IMG/VR virus record: IMGVR_UViG_3300032284_000862
Span: 1-24,014 of that record
Direction: 5' to 3' (one strand)
Origin: a virus
Length of the DNA: 24,014 nt
Below, piece by piece: positions 6,996 to 14,316 of this stretch. The notes below the pieces were generated by a model. That model made no database searches. It saw nothing but the letters and a program-made list of their open reading frames with translations, and was not told where the DNA came from. Position 1 is the first letter of the stretch; each line of letters starts with the position of its first letter. The translations under genes and the position numbers were made by a program.

Positions 6996-7570
6996 TGAAG
7001 ATCCATTCCCTGGGCGTCCGGATTTATCAGTCGCAGATTAAGAAAGAGTTTTATAACTTTCTTCTTAACGAGTACGAGAATAATCTGGACGCCTATCCCA
7101 AGCTATTTCAAAATCAAAACTTTTGGGGCGGTGGGGACTATGCCTTTGTAAAAGACGACACTAGAGATTACATCGAATCAATGCTGTTGCCGCATGTTAA
7201 AGAATACATCGGTACTGATCAGATGACTCTGCGTAATCAATGGGTTAATGTACAAGCCCACGAAGGATTTGTTCCGCTACATACTCATTCCGGCAATTTA
7301 AGCTATGTAATCTACTTGAAAGTTCCAAAATATCTGTTAAACTATTACGGTAAGAGACGCAATGATATACAATACGCAGAAGGTGCTATTGATTTCATTT
7401 ACGGACACAAGACAAGTTTGTTTCCGGACGACCTTACTCTATACCCAGAAGAAGGAATGGTTATTATGTTTCCTAGCGAATTGCGCCACTATGTATTTCC
7501 GTTTAAGGACAAAGACTCTAAACGAGTAAGCATCAGTGGAAATTTTGACTTCATTAAAACAGATGGCTAG
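6995..7570 (+). CDS. putative 2OG/Fe(II) oxygenase (2OG-FeII_Oxy_5-like)
   Basis: The 191-aa product matches the pattern of the small 2OG-FeII_Oxy_5 group common in marine phages. It has a Trp-Val-Asn-Val strand at 83-86, the metal site His96-Thr-His98, a strand ending in Leu-Lys-Val-Pro (108-111), a Gly-x-Ile-x-Phe block at 130-134, then MFPSELRH with distal His165, and Arg177 in RVSISGNF. The usual Asp of HxD is replaced by His (HxH), so metal binding may differ from that of its neighbours, though related proteins also vary here. It is translationally coupled to the phosphoesterase and overlaps the next gene by 8 nt. No target is evident; tail or baseplate proteins are often suggested for such genes, and that is speculation here. 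Confidence 0.82.
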   Translation: MKIHSLGVRIYQSQIKKEFYNFLLNEYENNLDAYPKLFQNQNFWGGGDYAFVKDDTRDYIESMLLPHVKEYIGTDQMTLRNQWVNVQAHEGFVPLHTHSGNLSYVIYLKVPKYLLNYYGKRRNDIQYAEGAIDFIYGHKTSLFPDDLTLYPEEGMVIMFPSELRHYVFPFKDKDSKRVSISGNFDFIKTDG

Positions 7571-7925
7571 AAGTAAATGGCCCATAGACGCATGGGGTAA
7601 CGAATACGGCTATATGGGAACTCCACCAGAAAAACAATTAGAATACGAGGTTGTCTTAATGGAAGGTAAGTATGTTCGGATCAAACATTTTATAGTACAT
7701 TCATTTACGATGGGCGATGTTGAAGATCCTGACTTGTATGCTGCAGAACCTATGTGGAAATGGCAGAATACTGAAGAAGGTAAATGGGTAATGGAGAACG
7801 CAATGGAAACTCCTAGCTGGCATCGACATGCTGATCCTGTAACATACGGGTATCGTTATGTAATAAAAGCAAAGTTAAAAGACATTGATTATACATTTTG
7901 GGCATTGAAGTGGGGAACCAAATGA
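7563..7925 (+). CDS. conserved-type phage protein of unknown function (120 aa)
   Basis: The frame extends upstream to a GTG at 7536, but ATG 7563 gives a natural 8-nt overlap with the preceding gene and is preferred, giving 120 aa. The product is rich in Trp and Tyr (WGNEYGYMG; WKWQNTEEGKWV; WALKWGTK), acidic in the middle, and has no membrane segment or signal. The aromatic content and mixed strands suggest a compact beta-rich fold. It is joined to the next gene by an ATGA overlap. I do not recognise a domain. Confidence 0.75.
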   Translation: MARSKWPIDAWGNEYGYMGTPPEKQLEYEVVLMEGKYVRIKHFIVHSFTMGDVEDPDLYAAEPMWKWQNTEEGKWVMENAMETPSWHRHADPVTYGYRYVIKAKLKDIDYTFWALKWGTK

Positions 7926-8389
7926 AAAAGATTTACTACGAAAAAATTGGACGCAGGTATCGACCAGTCGCAGAATACGACAATGACTTAATGGACAGTT
8001 TTACAAAAGGTAATCATCTTATTATGTCTTATCCCGGGGGGTCTAGTCGTCGATATAACATTGAACCAGCGTATGCTCCTATGATTGCCGCCGGCCGTGT
8101 AGCAGAAGATGCTATCAGTAAAGCAGTACAAAGAGCTAGCGAAATGCGCCCACATCAAAACCCAATTACCGAAAGGCAAAAAAAGGCATGGGATGAATTA
8201 TCCAAAGCGTTCGGCAGTGATCGTTACTATATTGAAATTCCAAGTGCTAGAGAAATTGCCGAAGAAGGTGTTAAGGCCATGTCATTAGAAGCAGAGAAAC
8301 TATTAACACATGAAGCTGTCCGAAAGGCATACAATCATTTTATGTTAATTTGCCAATTAGTTAAAGAAACCAAACAAGAGAGTGTATAA
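7922..8389 (+). CDS. phage protein of unknown function (155 aa)
   Basis: ATG 7922 overlaps the preceding stop (ATGA) and is chosen over an in-frame TTG at 7898. The 155-aa product has a basic, beta-prone N-terminus (about 1-50, with a Pro-Gly-Gly-Ser-Ser-Arg-Arg turn near 39-45). Two to three long helices follow, rich in Ala, Glu and Lys (about 58-75, 85-98 and 108-150). There are no catalytic motifs that I can name, and no signal peptide. The helical C-terminal half could mediate oligomerisation. It is the last gene before a structured, non-coding stretch and tRNA-Arg. Function unknown. Confidence 0.75.
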   Translation: MKKIYYEKIGRRYRPVAEYDNDLMDSFTKGNHLIMSYPGGSSRRYNIEPAYAPMIAAGRVAEDAISKAVQRASEMRPHQNPITERQKKAWDELSKAFGSDRYYIEIPSAREIAEEGVKAMSLEAEKLLTHEAVRKAYNHFMLICQLVKETKQESV

Positions 8390-8512
8390 TAGTAGAGGCG
8401 GACCTGCCTCTCATCATAGATGAATATTCCGCCTCCGCTGACTCGAAAAGTAGGATGGGCTGAGCTCACGGGGTTTGACTGTTTCCTGACACAAAAATAA
8501 CAGTCAAGATTT
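8390..8512 (+). other. structured non-coding spacer with competing hairpins
   Basis: No ORF occupies this 123-nt spacer. 8395-8402 (GAGGCGGA) can pair with 8428-8435 (TCCGCCTC) around an inner hairpin 8411-8415/8419-8423 (TCATC/GATGA). Alternatively, 8394-8399 (AGAGGC) can pair with 8406-8411 (GCCTCT), which excludes both. A further stem 8475-8481 (TTGACTG) with 8501-8507 (CAGTCAA) follows, and the 8-nt palindrome TGAGCTCA lies between. A TATAAT at 8385-8390 lacks a convincing -35. It could be a small RNA, a processing site for the tRNA transcript or an attenuator. No U-tract follows the last stem closely enough for a clear terminator. Confidence 0.35.
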
Positions 8513-8513
8513 T

Positions 8514-8588
8514 CTGGCCGTAGCACAATGGACAGTGCAGTAGCCTTCTAAGCTATTGATCCAGGTTCGATTCCTGGCGGCCGGACCA
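8514..8588 (+). tRNA. tRNA-Arg (anticodon UCU)
   Basis: Acceptor 8514-8520 (CTGGCCG) pairs with 8578-8584, with one U-G pair. D-stem GCAC/GTGC is 8523-8526 with 8535-8538. Anticodon stem GTAGC/GCTAT is 8540-8544 with 8552-8556, around loop CTTCTAA with anticodon TCT at 8547-8549. T-stem CCAGG/CCTGG surrounds TTCGATT. The discriminator is A8585 and CCA is encoded at 8586-8588. It reads AGA/AGG, and AGA is common in the genes of this window. Confidence 0.95.
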
Positions 8589-8606
8589 ACATTTAAATAA
8601 AGATAT

Positions 8607-8837
8607 ATGAACAAAAGAGAAACTCCAATTTCTAATTCAGACTTAGAAACAAAATCGTCTAACAGATTCAATACTGTTATTGCCGCATCAATTAGATCAC
8701 GGGAGTTGTCCAATGGTCATCTTCCAATGGTCAATACCAAGAGCGTTACTAACAATGTAAAAGCATTAGAAGAAATTGCCGAAGGCAAAGTTGATGTAGA
8801 TGAATACATCGAAAAATTAAGAAAACATAAAAAATAA
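8607..8837 (+). CDS. rpoZ: RNA polymerase omega-subunit homologue
   Basis: The 76-aa product closely follows the omega pattern. Asn19-Arg20-Phe21 begins the conserved first helix (NRFNTVIAASIRSREL), matching the NRF...V..AA..RAR.. block of bacterial omega, including the arginines. A Pro-x-Val turn follows at about 40-42. A second conserved block at about 52-61 (KALEEIAEG) corresponds to AL.EI.EG. The length fits short bacterial omegas. Omega wraps the beta-prime C-terminal tail and helps RNA polymerase assembly. The N-terminal dozen residues (MNKRETPISNSD) lack the MARVT motif that forms part of ppGpp site 1 in Escherichia coli. The gene lies 18 nt after tRNA-Arg and close to an AT-rich box (TTTAAATA, 8592-8599). 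The homology is by eye but strong. Confidence 0.85.
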   Translation: MNKRETPISNSDLETKSSNRFNTVIAASIRSRELSNGHLPMVNTKSVTNNVKALEEIAEGKVDVDEYIEKLRKHKK

Positions 8838-8845
8838 GGAAAACT

Positions 8846-9061
8846 ATGTATATCAAACCAGGTCAAAACTATAAGATGAGTAAGACTCTAAAGACATCCC
8901 TTGCGTTAAGCAGGAAGTTTCAAGACCCTCATCAAAAGGGAGAATGGAAGCGGGCTATGATTCAAGCTGAACTTGCCGCACTAGTTGTTCCAAAGCGTGA
9001 GAAGCGTAACGATCGACCACCGCAAGGTAACTTTGCAGGAACTGCTCCAGCAGATGAGTAA
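8846..9061 (+). CDS. small basic protein of unknown function (71 aa)
   Basis: ATG 8846 has an AAGGA ribosome-binding site 6 nt upstream and lies 8 nt after the omega homologue. The 71-aa product is basic. One helix spans about 11-50 (KTSLALSRKF, then WKRAMIQAELAALVV), and a Lys/Arg/Asn/Pro-rich, probably disordered tail follows. It resembles small conserved proteins of T4-like marine phages, but I cannot name a family. The basic tail and the omega neighbour would suit a nucleic-acid or RNA-polymerase binding role; that is speculation. It overlaps the next gene by 8 nt. Confidence 0.72.
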   Translation: MYIKPGQNYKMSKTLKTSLALSRKFQDPHQKGEWKRAMIQAELAALVVPKREKRNDRPPQGNFAGTAPADE

Positions 9062-9791
9062 TGCGTTAAATCATCATGTTGGATGGGGATGGGAACGCAA
9101 GAGCGAACTCCTTCCTATCATTATTGAAAGGACCGGAGGTAAAGTGTACCAGGGTCCTTTTAAAGGCATGACCATTTTACCTAAATACAGTTGGGGAGAC
9201 GGAGATACTTGTGGCAAGTTATTAGGTCTATATGAAAACGAACTATATCCTGCTATTAGTCATTTAACTAAAGAAAACAAGTATGACCTAGTTCTTAATA
9301 TTGGATGCGCAGAAGGATACTACGGGTTAGGACTAGCTCGAAACTTACCCGATACATTGTGCGCATTGTTTGATATTAATCCTACTGCTATTTCTATTTG
9401 TAGGGAAAATGCTAGAGCTAACGACTTACATAATGTACAATTCAATACAGATTGTTCTGTTGAAAATATACGCAGTTATCTAACAAAAGCAGACAAACCA
9501 TTTATTGTTATGGATGTAGAAGGTCACGAGAGGGTGCTTTTAGACCTAGAAACAATACCTGAACTAAGTAAAACTACAGTCATAGTAGAGAGTCATGACT
9601 GTAATATACCCGGTACTACGGATTTAATTGTAGATCGGTTCAAGGAGACTCACGATGTTTACACTATCCCTCAGGGTGCCAAGAATCCTTATATTGACAT
9701 CCTTTTTGATTTATGCGACAGTGATAAGATGTTGCTATGTTGTGAATCGCGCCCTAGCACGATGACATGGATTGTTATGGTACCTAAATGA
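9054..9791 (+). CDS. FkbM-like SAM-dependent methyltransferase
   Basis: ATG 9054 is chosen over an in-frame TTG at 8985 because it gives a short 8-nt overlap with the upstream gene. The 245-aa product has a class I methyltransferase core. Motif I is Asn82-Ile-Gly-Cys-Ala-Glu-Gly88. Acidic residue Asp108 ends strand 2 (FDINP). Asp154-Val-Glu-Gly157-His-Glu159 is the DVEG-x-E block characteristic of FkbM-type O-methyltransferases. The N-terminal 75 residues are not recognised. Members methylate sugars or secondary metabolites; the acceptor here is unknown. It overlaps a 2OG-oxygenase gene by 4 nt, so methylation and hydroxylation may act on the same target. Confidence 0.83.
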   Translation: MSNALNHHVGWGWERKSELLPIIIERTGGKVYQGPFKGMTILPKYSWGDGDTCGKLLGLYENELYPAISHLTKENKYDLVLNIGCAEGYYGLGLARNLPDTLCALFDINPTAISICRENARANDLHNVQFNTDCSVENIRSYLTKADKPFIVMDVEGHERVLLDLETIPELSKTTVIVESHDCNIPGTTDLIVDRFKETHDVYTIPQGAKNPYIDILFDLCDSDKMLLCCESRPSTMTWIVMVPK

Positions 9792-10393
9792 ATGATGATA
9801 TTAAATCTGTCGACAATCTTATTCCCTTAGGTTATCAAAACGCTTTAGAAGAATTAATTTCAAATGAAATGTTTGAATGGGGATATACTAAAGATATCGT
9901 CTGGCAAAACAATCAAGATAAGCTGAAGCAACTAAATGATGGATTGAGTCATTTGGTTCATGTACCAAAACACGAAACTAAGTATTGGCCTTTCATTAAG
10001 CCTATTCTCTATTACATTGAGGATAAGTTTGGTGTAAAGGTCAATTCTATTTTGCGTGTTAGGATTGGCATGCTATTAAAAGCATATCCAGATGACTTGC
10101 CTTGGAACAATGAACATGTTGATAATCCAGGTCCTCACTACACAGCAATCTATTATGTAAATGACACAGACGGTCCTACATATATATTTGATCAAAAGAT
10201 TACAGATGTGCCTCACAAGAACAAGACAGAAGATCAAGTACTCAAATATGTTAACTCGACTGACTTTACAGTAGCTCACGCAATGGCTCCCAAGAAAGGA
10301 AGTTGCGTTATGTTTGACGGTCTAAGATTTCACGCCAGCAGTAAACCTAAACAGCATACCAATAGAATAGTTATTGCGTTTAATTGGAAGTAA
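9788..10393 (+). CDS. 2OG/Fe(II) oxygenase, paralogue A of a tandem pair
   Basis: The 201-aa protein has the complete 2OG/Fe(II) facial triad: His110-Val-Asp112 in NNEHVD, distal His182 in LRFHASS, and Arg193 in NRIVIAFNW, which would bind 2OG. The core strand TAIYYVNDTDGPTYIFDQ lies between. It is clearly related to the next gene, sharing NNEHVD, YYVND, DGPTYIFDQ, KKG, LRFH.SS and NRIVI.FNW at matching positions. It overlaps the methyltransferase stop by 4 nt (ATGA). The substrate is unknown. The first 90 residues, with a conserved DNLIP...YQ..LE start, are helical and specific to this pair. Confidence 0.87.
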   Translation: MNDDIKSVDNLIPLGYQNALEELISNEMFEWGYTKDIVWQNNQDKLKQLNDGLSHLVHVPKHETKYWPFIKPILYYIEDKFGVKVNSILRVRIGMLLKAYPDDLPWNNEHVDNPGPHYTAIYYVNDTDGPTYIFDQKITDVPHKNKTEDQVLKYVNSTDFTVAHAMAPKKGSCVMFDGLRFHASSKPKQHTNRIVIAFNWK

Positions 10394-10394
10394 C

Positions 10395-11003
10395 ATGGAC
10401 GATATTAAAATAATAGACGACCTAGTTCCTACAGCATATCAAGATGCTATTGAACAGATGTTCTTATCTAAGGATTTCAATTGGCATTATGTATCTGATG
10501 TAACTGACCAAACATACAAAAACATTGAGGGCTATGTTTCTAATGACGGCTTTGCTCACATGTTCATTGGACCAAAGGCAAACAGTCCCTATTTTGATTT
10601 TATTAAACCTATTCTCTATCAAGCAGAAGAGTCGCTAGGTGTTGTTATTGATCAAAAGAAATTGTGGAGAGCCCGTGCCGGGTTTCTAATGCCCGCACGA
10701 CCTAATACCCCAGAATACAACAATGAACATGTCGATCATATTATACCACACTACACAGGCCTATATTATGTAAATGACAATGATGGTCCTACTTACATTT
10801 TTGATCAAATGGTCAGTGAATTGCCTCCTTCTAAAAGAAATGACAAAGATATATTGGAGTATGTTAGGAATACCAAAATGACAGTAGCACAGACTGTAGA
10901 GCCAAAGAAGGGTAGATTTGTTGTGTTCAACGGATTGAGATTTCATTCAAGCAGTATGCCAAAGAATAATAATCGTATTGTCATTACATTCAATTGGAGA
11001 TAA
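10395..11003 (+). CDS. 2OG/Fe(II) oxygenase, paralogue B of a tandem pair
   Basis: The start is ATG 10395, one base after the preceding stop; an in-frame TTG at 10374 is rejected. The 202-aa product keeps His112-Val-Asp114, His184 and Arg194. It aligns end to end with the upstream gene, with long identical blocks around the metal site and C-terminus and a divergent N-terminal half. This indicates an old tandem duplication with both copies retained and catalytically intact. The N-terminal divergence may reflect different substrates. It is separated from the next oxygenase gene by a single base. Confidence 0.87.
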   Translation: MDDIKIIDDLVPTAYQDAIEQMFLSKDFNWHYVSDVTDQTYKNIEGYVSNDGFAHMFIGPKANSPYFDFIKPILYQAEESLGVVIDQKKLWRARAGFLMPARPNTPEYNNEHVDHIIPHYTGLYYVNDNDGPTYIFDQMVSELPPSKRNDKDILEYVRNTKMTVAQTVEPKKGRFVVFNGLRFHSSSMPKNNNRIVITFNWR

Positions 11004-11004
11004 G

Positions 11005-11631
11005 ATGGGAAACTTTGTAAGACCATTTAGTGACAGTTTATATCATGGTGTTGATCGTGTAGACACACACGAACAAATTAGACAACGACTGTTATCTCTC
11101 TACGAACAAAAGAAAGGCGACACAAAGTTTGACAGTTTCTATGCCAGTGCGTTTACATCTTTTGGTAAAGACAGTGATGTCGAATTAGACCTAACACAGT
11201 ATCCAGAAATTAAACCTCTACAGGATTTAATTCTCAACAGAGCCAAGCAACTGATCGATGATCAAAGAGATTACACAGGCATTAACTTTATCTACAAGAA
11301 TTTAAAGTTTAAAGAAATGTGGTTCAATGTCAATCCTCCGGATGGTTATCAGGGCAAGCATCATCATGCTGACTATCTGCTTGGCGGAACATACTATATA
11401 CAGGTTCCTAAGAACAGTGGTCTGATCAGATTCTTTAATCCAAACAACTACGCACAGTACAAGATGTATTCAACTAACAGGAATCATCTAATGAAACTAA
11501 TGGCCGATGTTGAAACCACTGACGGACATTTATTAATATGGCCGGGCTACTTTGATCACGAAGTAACAACTAACTTAACAGAAGACAAAATAAGAATCAC
11601 AATCAGCTTCTGTATTGACTGGGAGAAATAA
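11005..11631 (+). CDS. putative 2OG/Fe(II) oxygenase (2OG-FeII_Oxy_5-like)
   Basis: The start is ATG 11005, one base after the previous stop; an upstream TTG at 10978 is rejected. The 208-aa product has the pattern of the 2OG-FeII_Oxy_5 group: Trp-Phe-Asn-Val at 106-109, a His-rich metal site (His119 to Asp123, with His121-Ala-Asp123 as HxD), a strand ending in Gln-Val-Pro at about 135, Leu-Ile-Trp-Pro-Gly then distal His185, and Arg197 in RITISFCI. It belongs to the same subgroup as the gene at 6995 but is divergent from it. The next gene starts one base after its stop. Confidence 0.82.
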   Translation: MGNFVRPFSDSLYHGVDRVDTHEQIRQRLLSLYEQKKGDTKFDSFYASAFTSFGKDSDVELDLTQYPEIKPLQDLILNRAKQLIDDQRDYTGINFIYKNLKFKEMWFNVNPPDGYQGKHHHADYLLGGTYYIQVPKNSGLIRFFNPNNYAQYKMYSTNRNHLMKLMADVETTDGHLLIWPGYFDHEVTTNLTEDKIRITISFCIDWEK

Positions 11632-11632
11632 T

Positions 11633-12349
11633 ATGACTATCATGGACGATTCGAAAGCTAATAGCGCCTATCATTTTACTCCAGGTCGTGCGGACACTAG
11701 ATTTGATACAGTAATTGGTCTAGGACAATTTGAGGGCGATTGGACCAGAGAGCTAAAAGAAGTTATAAGACAAAGCCATCCCGCAACTCTAGCCAATAGA
11801 GGCAAAACAAGCAGAGGCGAAATGCCTCCGCCTCCTTCATTGGATCCAGGACAGCGTACTAATCAAGAAATTGAAAAAGAGTTTTTTGATACAACTACAT
11901 TAGACTATAATAGATATCCTATTATTAATAAAAGTCTTGGTGTAGGACCTGTGCTGATGAAAATGATCAAGGCATTCAAATTGGCCGCACCATGGAATTA
12001 CACAGTTCATGTACAGCATACTGGTCAGGTCTTTCCCTATCACTTTGATTTTTTTCATAACTCGAACGCATTCCTAGAAGTTCCAAAAGAAAAGATCATT
12101 CGTGTTATGATCATGCTTACGGATTGGGAGCCAGGACATATGATGGGTTACGGTAATTTCCAACATACAAATTGGCAGGCTGGTGATTTTCATACTTTTC
12201 ATCACGATCAAGTTCCACACTATTCTGCCAACGCCGCTTATAATCCCAGAGTCAATATCATGCTTACTGGTATTCGAACAGAAGAAACAGAGAAATTCTT
12301 TTGGAAAGCCCGTACTTCAAAAACCATTAAGGTTGACGAATTAGAATAA
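11633..12349 (+). CDS. putative 2OG/Fe(II) oxygenase, divergent
   Basis: ATG 11633 follows the previous stop by one base; an in-frame TTG at 11615 is rejected. The 238-aa product has His137-Phe-Asp139 as an HxD pair, a following strand RVMIMLTDW at 157-165, a Gly-Asp-Phe-His turn at 184-187, distal His196 in VPHYSAN, and Arg206 in PRVNIMLTG. This order is that of 2OG/Fe(II) or aspartyl-hydroxylase-like beta-helix enzymes. The N-terminal 75 residues are polar with a run of prolines (65-68). The subfamily is not recognised. Its last 17 bases contain the -35 box for the downstream tRNA-like gene. Confidence 0.75.
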   Translation: MTIMDDSKANSAYHFTPGRADTRFDTVIGLGQFEGDWTRELKEVIRQSHPATLANRGKTSRGEMPPPPSLDPGQRTNQEIEKEFFDTTTLDYNRYPIINKSLGVGPVLMKMIKAFKLAAPWNYTVHVQHTGQVFPYHFDFFHNSNAFLEVPKEKIIRVMIMLTDWEPGHMMGYGNFQHTNWQAGDFHTFHHDQVPHYSANAAYNPRVNIMLTGIRTEETEKFFWKARTSKTIKVDELE

Positions 12350-12361
12350 TTATAATATAAT
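12333..12361 (+). promoter_or_regulatory. sigma70-type promoter for the tRNA-like gene
   Basis: TTGACG at 12333-12338 and TATAAT at 12356-12361 are 17 bp apart. The expected start point, about 7 nt after the -10 box, is at 12368, which is exactly the first base of the acceptor stem of the tRNA-like gene. The -35 element lies inside the end of the upstream coding region. Confidence 0.65.
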
Positions 12362-12367
12362 ATATTT

Positions 12368-12480
12368 GTGGCCGTGAGTGGAATTTGGCAGACCTCCCGC
12401 CTAACACATAGTTAGGATAGGGGATGGGGCATTGACATAGTCGCTTGCCTTTGGAGGTTCGAAACCTCCCGGCCATACCA
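12368..12480 (+). tRNA. tRNA-like gene with abnormal, enlarged anticodon region
   Basis: Acceptor 12368-12374 (GTGGCCG) pairs with 12470-12476, the discriminator is A12477 and CCA is encoded at 12478-12480. The T-arm is perfect (GGAGG/CCTCC around TTCGAAA, 12453-12469). The D-region 12377-12394 resembles that of class II tRNAs such as tRNA-Leu (GGAATTTGGCAGAC). Between D- and T-arms are about 58 nt, instead of the 40 or so of a class II tRNA. They can form 12400-12405/12411-12416 (CCTAAC/GTTAGG), extendable by 12396-12399 with 12420-12423, and 12428-12431/12446-12449 with an inner GAC/GTC stem. No 7-nt loop with T at position 33 is readable, so no anticodon is assigned. It could be an intron-bearing tRNA, a degenerate one or a tRNA-like RNA. 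Confidence 0.6.
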
Positions 12481-12485
12481 TAATT

Positions 12486-13130
12486 ATGAAAATAACAATA
12501 AACAAAGAACCTTGTACCTACATCACAATCGAAGATTGGTTGCCTGTAGATATTAATAAAATAATCTATAAAGAGATACTGCGGGTTATGCCGTTCATGA
12601 AACCAAGCATAACATATTCGCATGACTCGGACGCACAGATACAAAATAGAACATTCAAGAGTAGTCAGAATCTTTGGATGTATCAGTTTTATCAAGCAAT
12701 GCCAAACGATATAAACATTGGCAAAATATTTGAAGAACAACTGTGGAGTCCAGAAGTTAAGCAGGCTTTAATAGATACAAATGACTCATTGTTTCGACAG
12801 ATGCTCTATACTGACCATAGTCAACTATTGTTAAGCAAGTACGAACAAAGTGATCATTATCATTGGCATAGAGATTACAATGATACTGTTACTATCAATT
12901 ATCTAATTGGAAGAGAACCGCATACATGGACAGGTGGAGATTTTGAATTTGGTTCATGGGAAGAACCAGAAACTAAATCTGTTGTACCATTCAAGAACAA
13001 CACACTTATTATATTTCCTAGTAGAATATTTCATAGGGTAACACCTGTAGAAAATTATTTCACTCCAAGTTACGGAGCAAGATTTACACTACAGTATTGG
13101 GGCAAACTCAAACATGTAGTCGAGAAATAA
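12486..13130 (+). CDS. 2OG/Fe(II) oxygenase, prolyl-4-hydroxylase-like
   Basis: The 214-aa product carries a textbook P4H-like core: His128-Arg-Asp130 in HWHRD, a strand ITINYL-type segment (134-140), Thr-Gly-Gly-Asp-Phe-Glu at 149-154, Leu-Ile-Ile-Phe-Pro-Ser at 174-179, distal His183 and Arg199. ATG 12486 begins 6 nt after the CCA end of the tRNA-like gene, so the two may share a transcript from the 12333 promoter. The N-terminal 110 residues contain a predicted helix pair of the kind that precedes the core in phage P4H-like proteins. No target is known. Confidence 0.88.
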   Translation: MKITINKEPCTYITIEDWLPVDINKIIYKEILRVMPFMKPSITYSHDSDAQIQNRTFKSSQNLWMYQFYQAMPNDINIGKIFEEQLWSPEVKQALIDTNDSLFRQMLYTDHSQLLLSKYEQSDHYHWHRDYNDTVTINYLIGREPHTWTGGDFEFGSWEEPETKSVVPFKNNTLIIFPSRIFHRVTPVENYFTPSYGARFTLQYWGKLKHVVEK

Positions 13131-13167
13131 AACCCTAGTTAAATAAAAACAACAATAAAGGATTAGC

Positions 13168-14316
13168 ATGAGATTTCATATTTTAGGATTACCGCACACA
13201 GTCACAAGCAAAGAGTTTAATGCGTGTGCTTATACACAAAAGGTTGTTAAGTTCGGTAAGATGATGAAAGCCCTAGGGCATACAATTATTCATTACGGTC
13301 ATGAAGATAGTGACCTAGTATGCGATGAACATGTAACAGTTTTAACTAACGAAGATTTTGAAATCAGTTATGGTAGTCATGATTGGCGCAGTAACTTTTT
13401 TAAATTCAATACAGAAGATCACGCATATCAAACATTCTTTAAGAATGCCATTCGTGAAATCGAAAAGCGTAAACAACCAAATGACTTCTTATTACCATTC
13501 TGGGGCAGTGGTGTTCGTCCTATTTGCGATGCTCACCAACATGATATGATTGTTGTTGAACCCGGCATTGGCTACGCAGGTGGACATTGGGCTCGTTGGA
13601 AAATATTTGAGTCATACGCAATCTATCACGCATACTACGGACTAGAGGCTGTAGGTACTTGTAAGCAGGATTGGTACGATGTTGTTATTCCTAACTACTT
13701 TGACTTAGACGACTTTGAGTTTAAACCAGAAGAGAAAGAAGATTACTTCTTGTACATGGGTCGTGTATATTCCGGAAAGGGTACACATATCGCTATCGAA
13801 GTTTGCCGAGACCTAAACATCCCTTTAAAGATAGCAGGACAAAATAATTTAAAAGACATGGGATACGATAAGACTCCAGATCATGTAGAGTTTATTGGTT
13901 ACGCAGATGTGCCTACTCGTAAGAAACTAATGAGCAAGGCCAGGGGTGCGTTTACTCCTAGTCAATATGTAGAACCATTTGGTGGTGTTCAAATTGAAAT
14001 GTTGTTAAGCGGTACTCCTACTATTACAACAGACTGGGGTTCTTTTACTGAAAATAACATTCACGGACTAACAGGATATCGTTGCCGCACTATGGAACAC
14101 TTTAAATGGGCGGCTCAAAACATTGATAAAATTGATCCATATAAGTGCCGTGACTTTGCTGAAAAGAATTTTAGCCTAGAGCGTGTAGGTAAAATGTACG
14201 AAGAATATTTTCAAATGGTATTAGATGTACATACTGGAGCAGGTTGGTATCAAGAGCATCCAGAGCGTACAGATATTAATTGGTTAGCTAAACATTTACC
14301 AGGGTCAGCAATATGA
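13168..14316 (+). CDS. GT-B glycosyltransferase (GT4-like)
   Basis: The 382-aa product has a GT4-like C-terminal half. [10 protein letters not shown] (196-205) is the start of the second Rossmann domain, where GT4 enzymes bind the nucleotide-sugar phosphates. Glu269-Pro-Phe-Gly-Gly-Val-Gln-Ile-Glu277 is the E-x7-E retaining motif, followed by SGTPTITTD. The N-terminal acceptor domain is unlike standard family members but has a His/Gly loop (LGLPH) at the start. ATG 13168 has an AAAGGA ribosome-binding site, and a 37-nt gap separates it from the oxygenase gene. It overlaps the next glycosyltransferase by 4 nt; the two are probably sequential enzymes of one glycan pathway. Confidence 0.9.
   Translation: MRFHILGLPHTVTSKEFNACAYTQKVVKFGKMMKALGHTIIHYGHEDSDLVCDEHVTVLTNEDFEISYGSHDWRSNFFKFNTEDHAYQTFFKNAIREIEKRKQPNDFLLPFWGSGVRPICDAHQHDMIVVEPGIGYAGGHWARWKIFESYAIYHAYYGLEAVGTCKQDWYDVVIPNYFDLDDFEFKPEEKEDYFLYMGRVYSGKGTHIAIEVCRDLNIPLKIAGQNNLKDMGYDKTPDHVEFIGYADVPTRKKLMSKARGAFTPSQYVEPFGGVQIEMLLSGTPTITTDWGSFTENNIHGLTGYRCRTMEHFKWAAQNIDKIDPYKCRDFAEKNFSLERVGKMYEEYFQMVLDVHTGAGWYQEHPERTDINWLAKHLPGSAI

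Noticed and set aside
12327-12740. 137-aa minus-strand ORF
   Set aside because: It covers the tRNA-like gene, its promoter and the start of a clear P4H-like gene on the + strand.
13358-13549. 63-aa + strand ORF inside the first GT-B glycosyltransferase
   Set aside because: It is out of frame within a strongly supported gene and has no ribosome-binding site or recognisable product.
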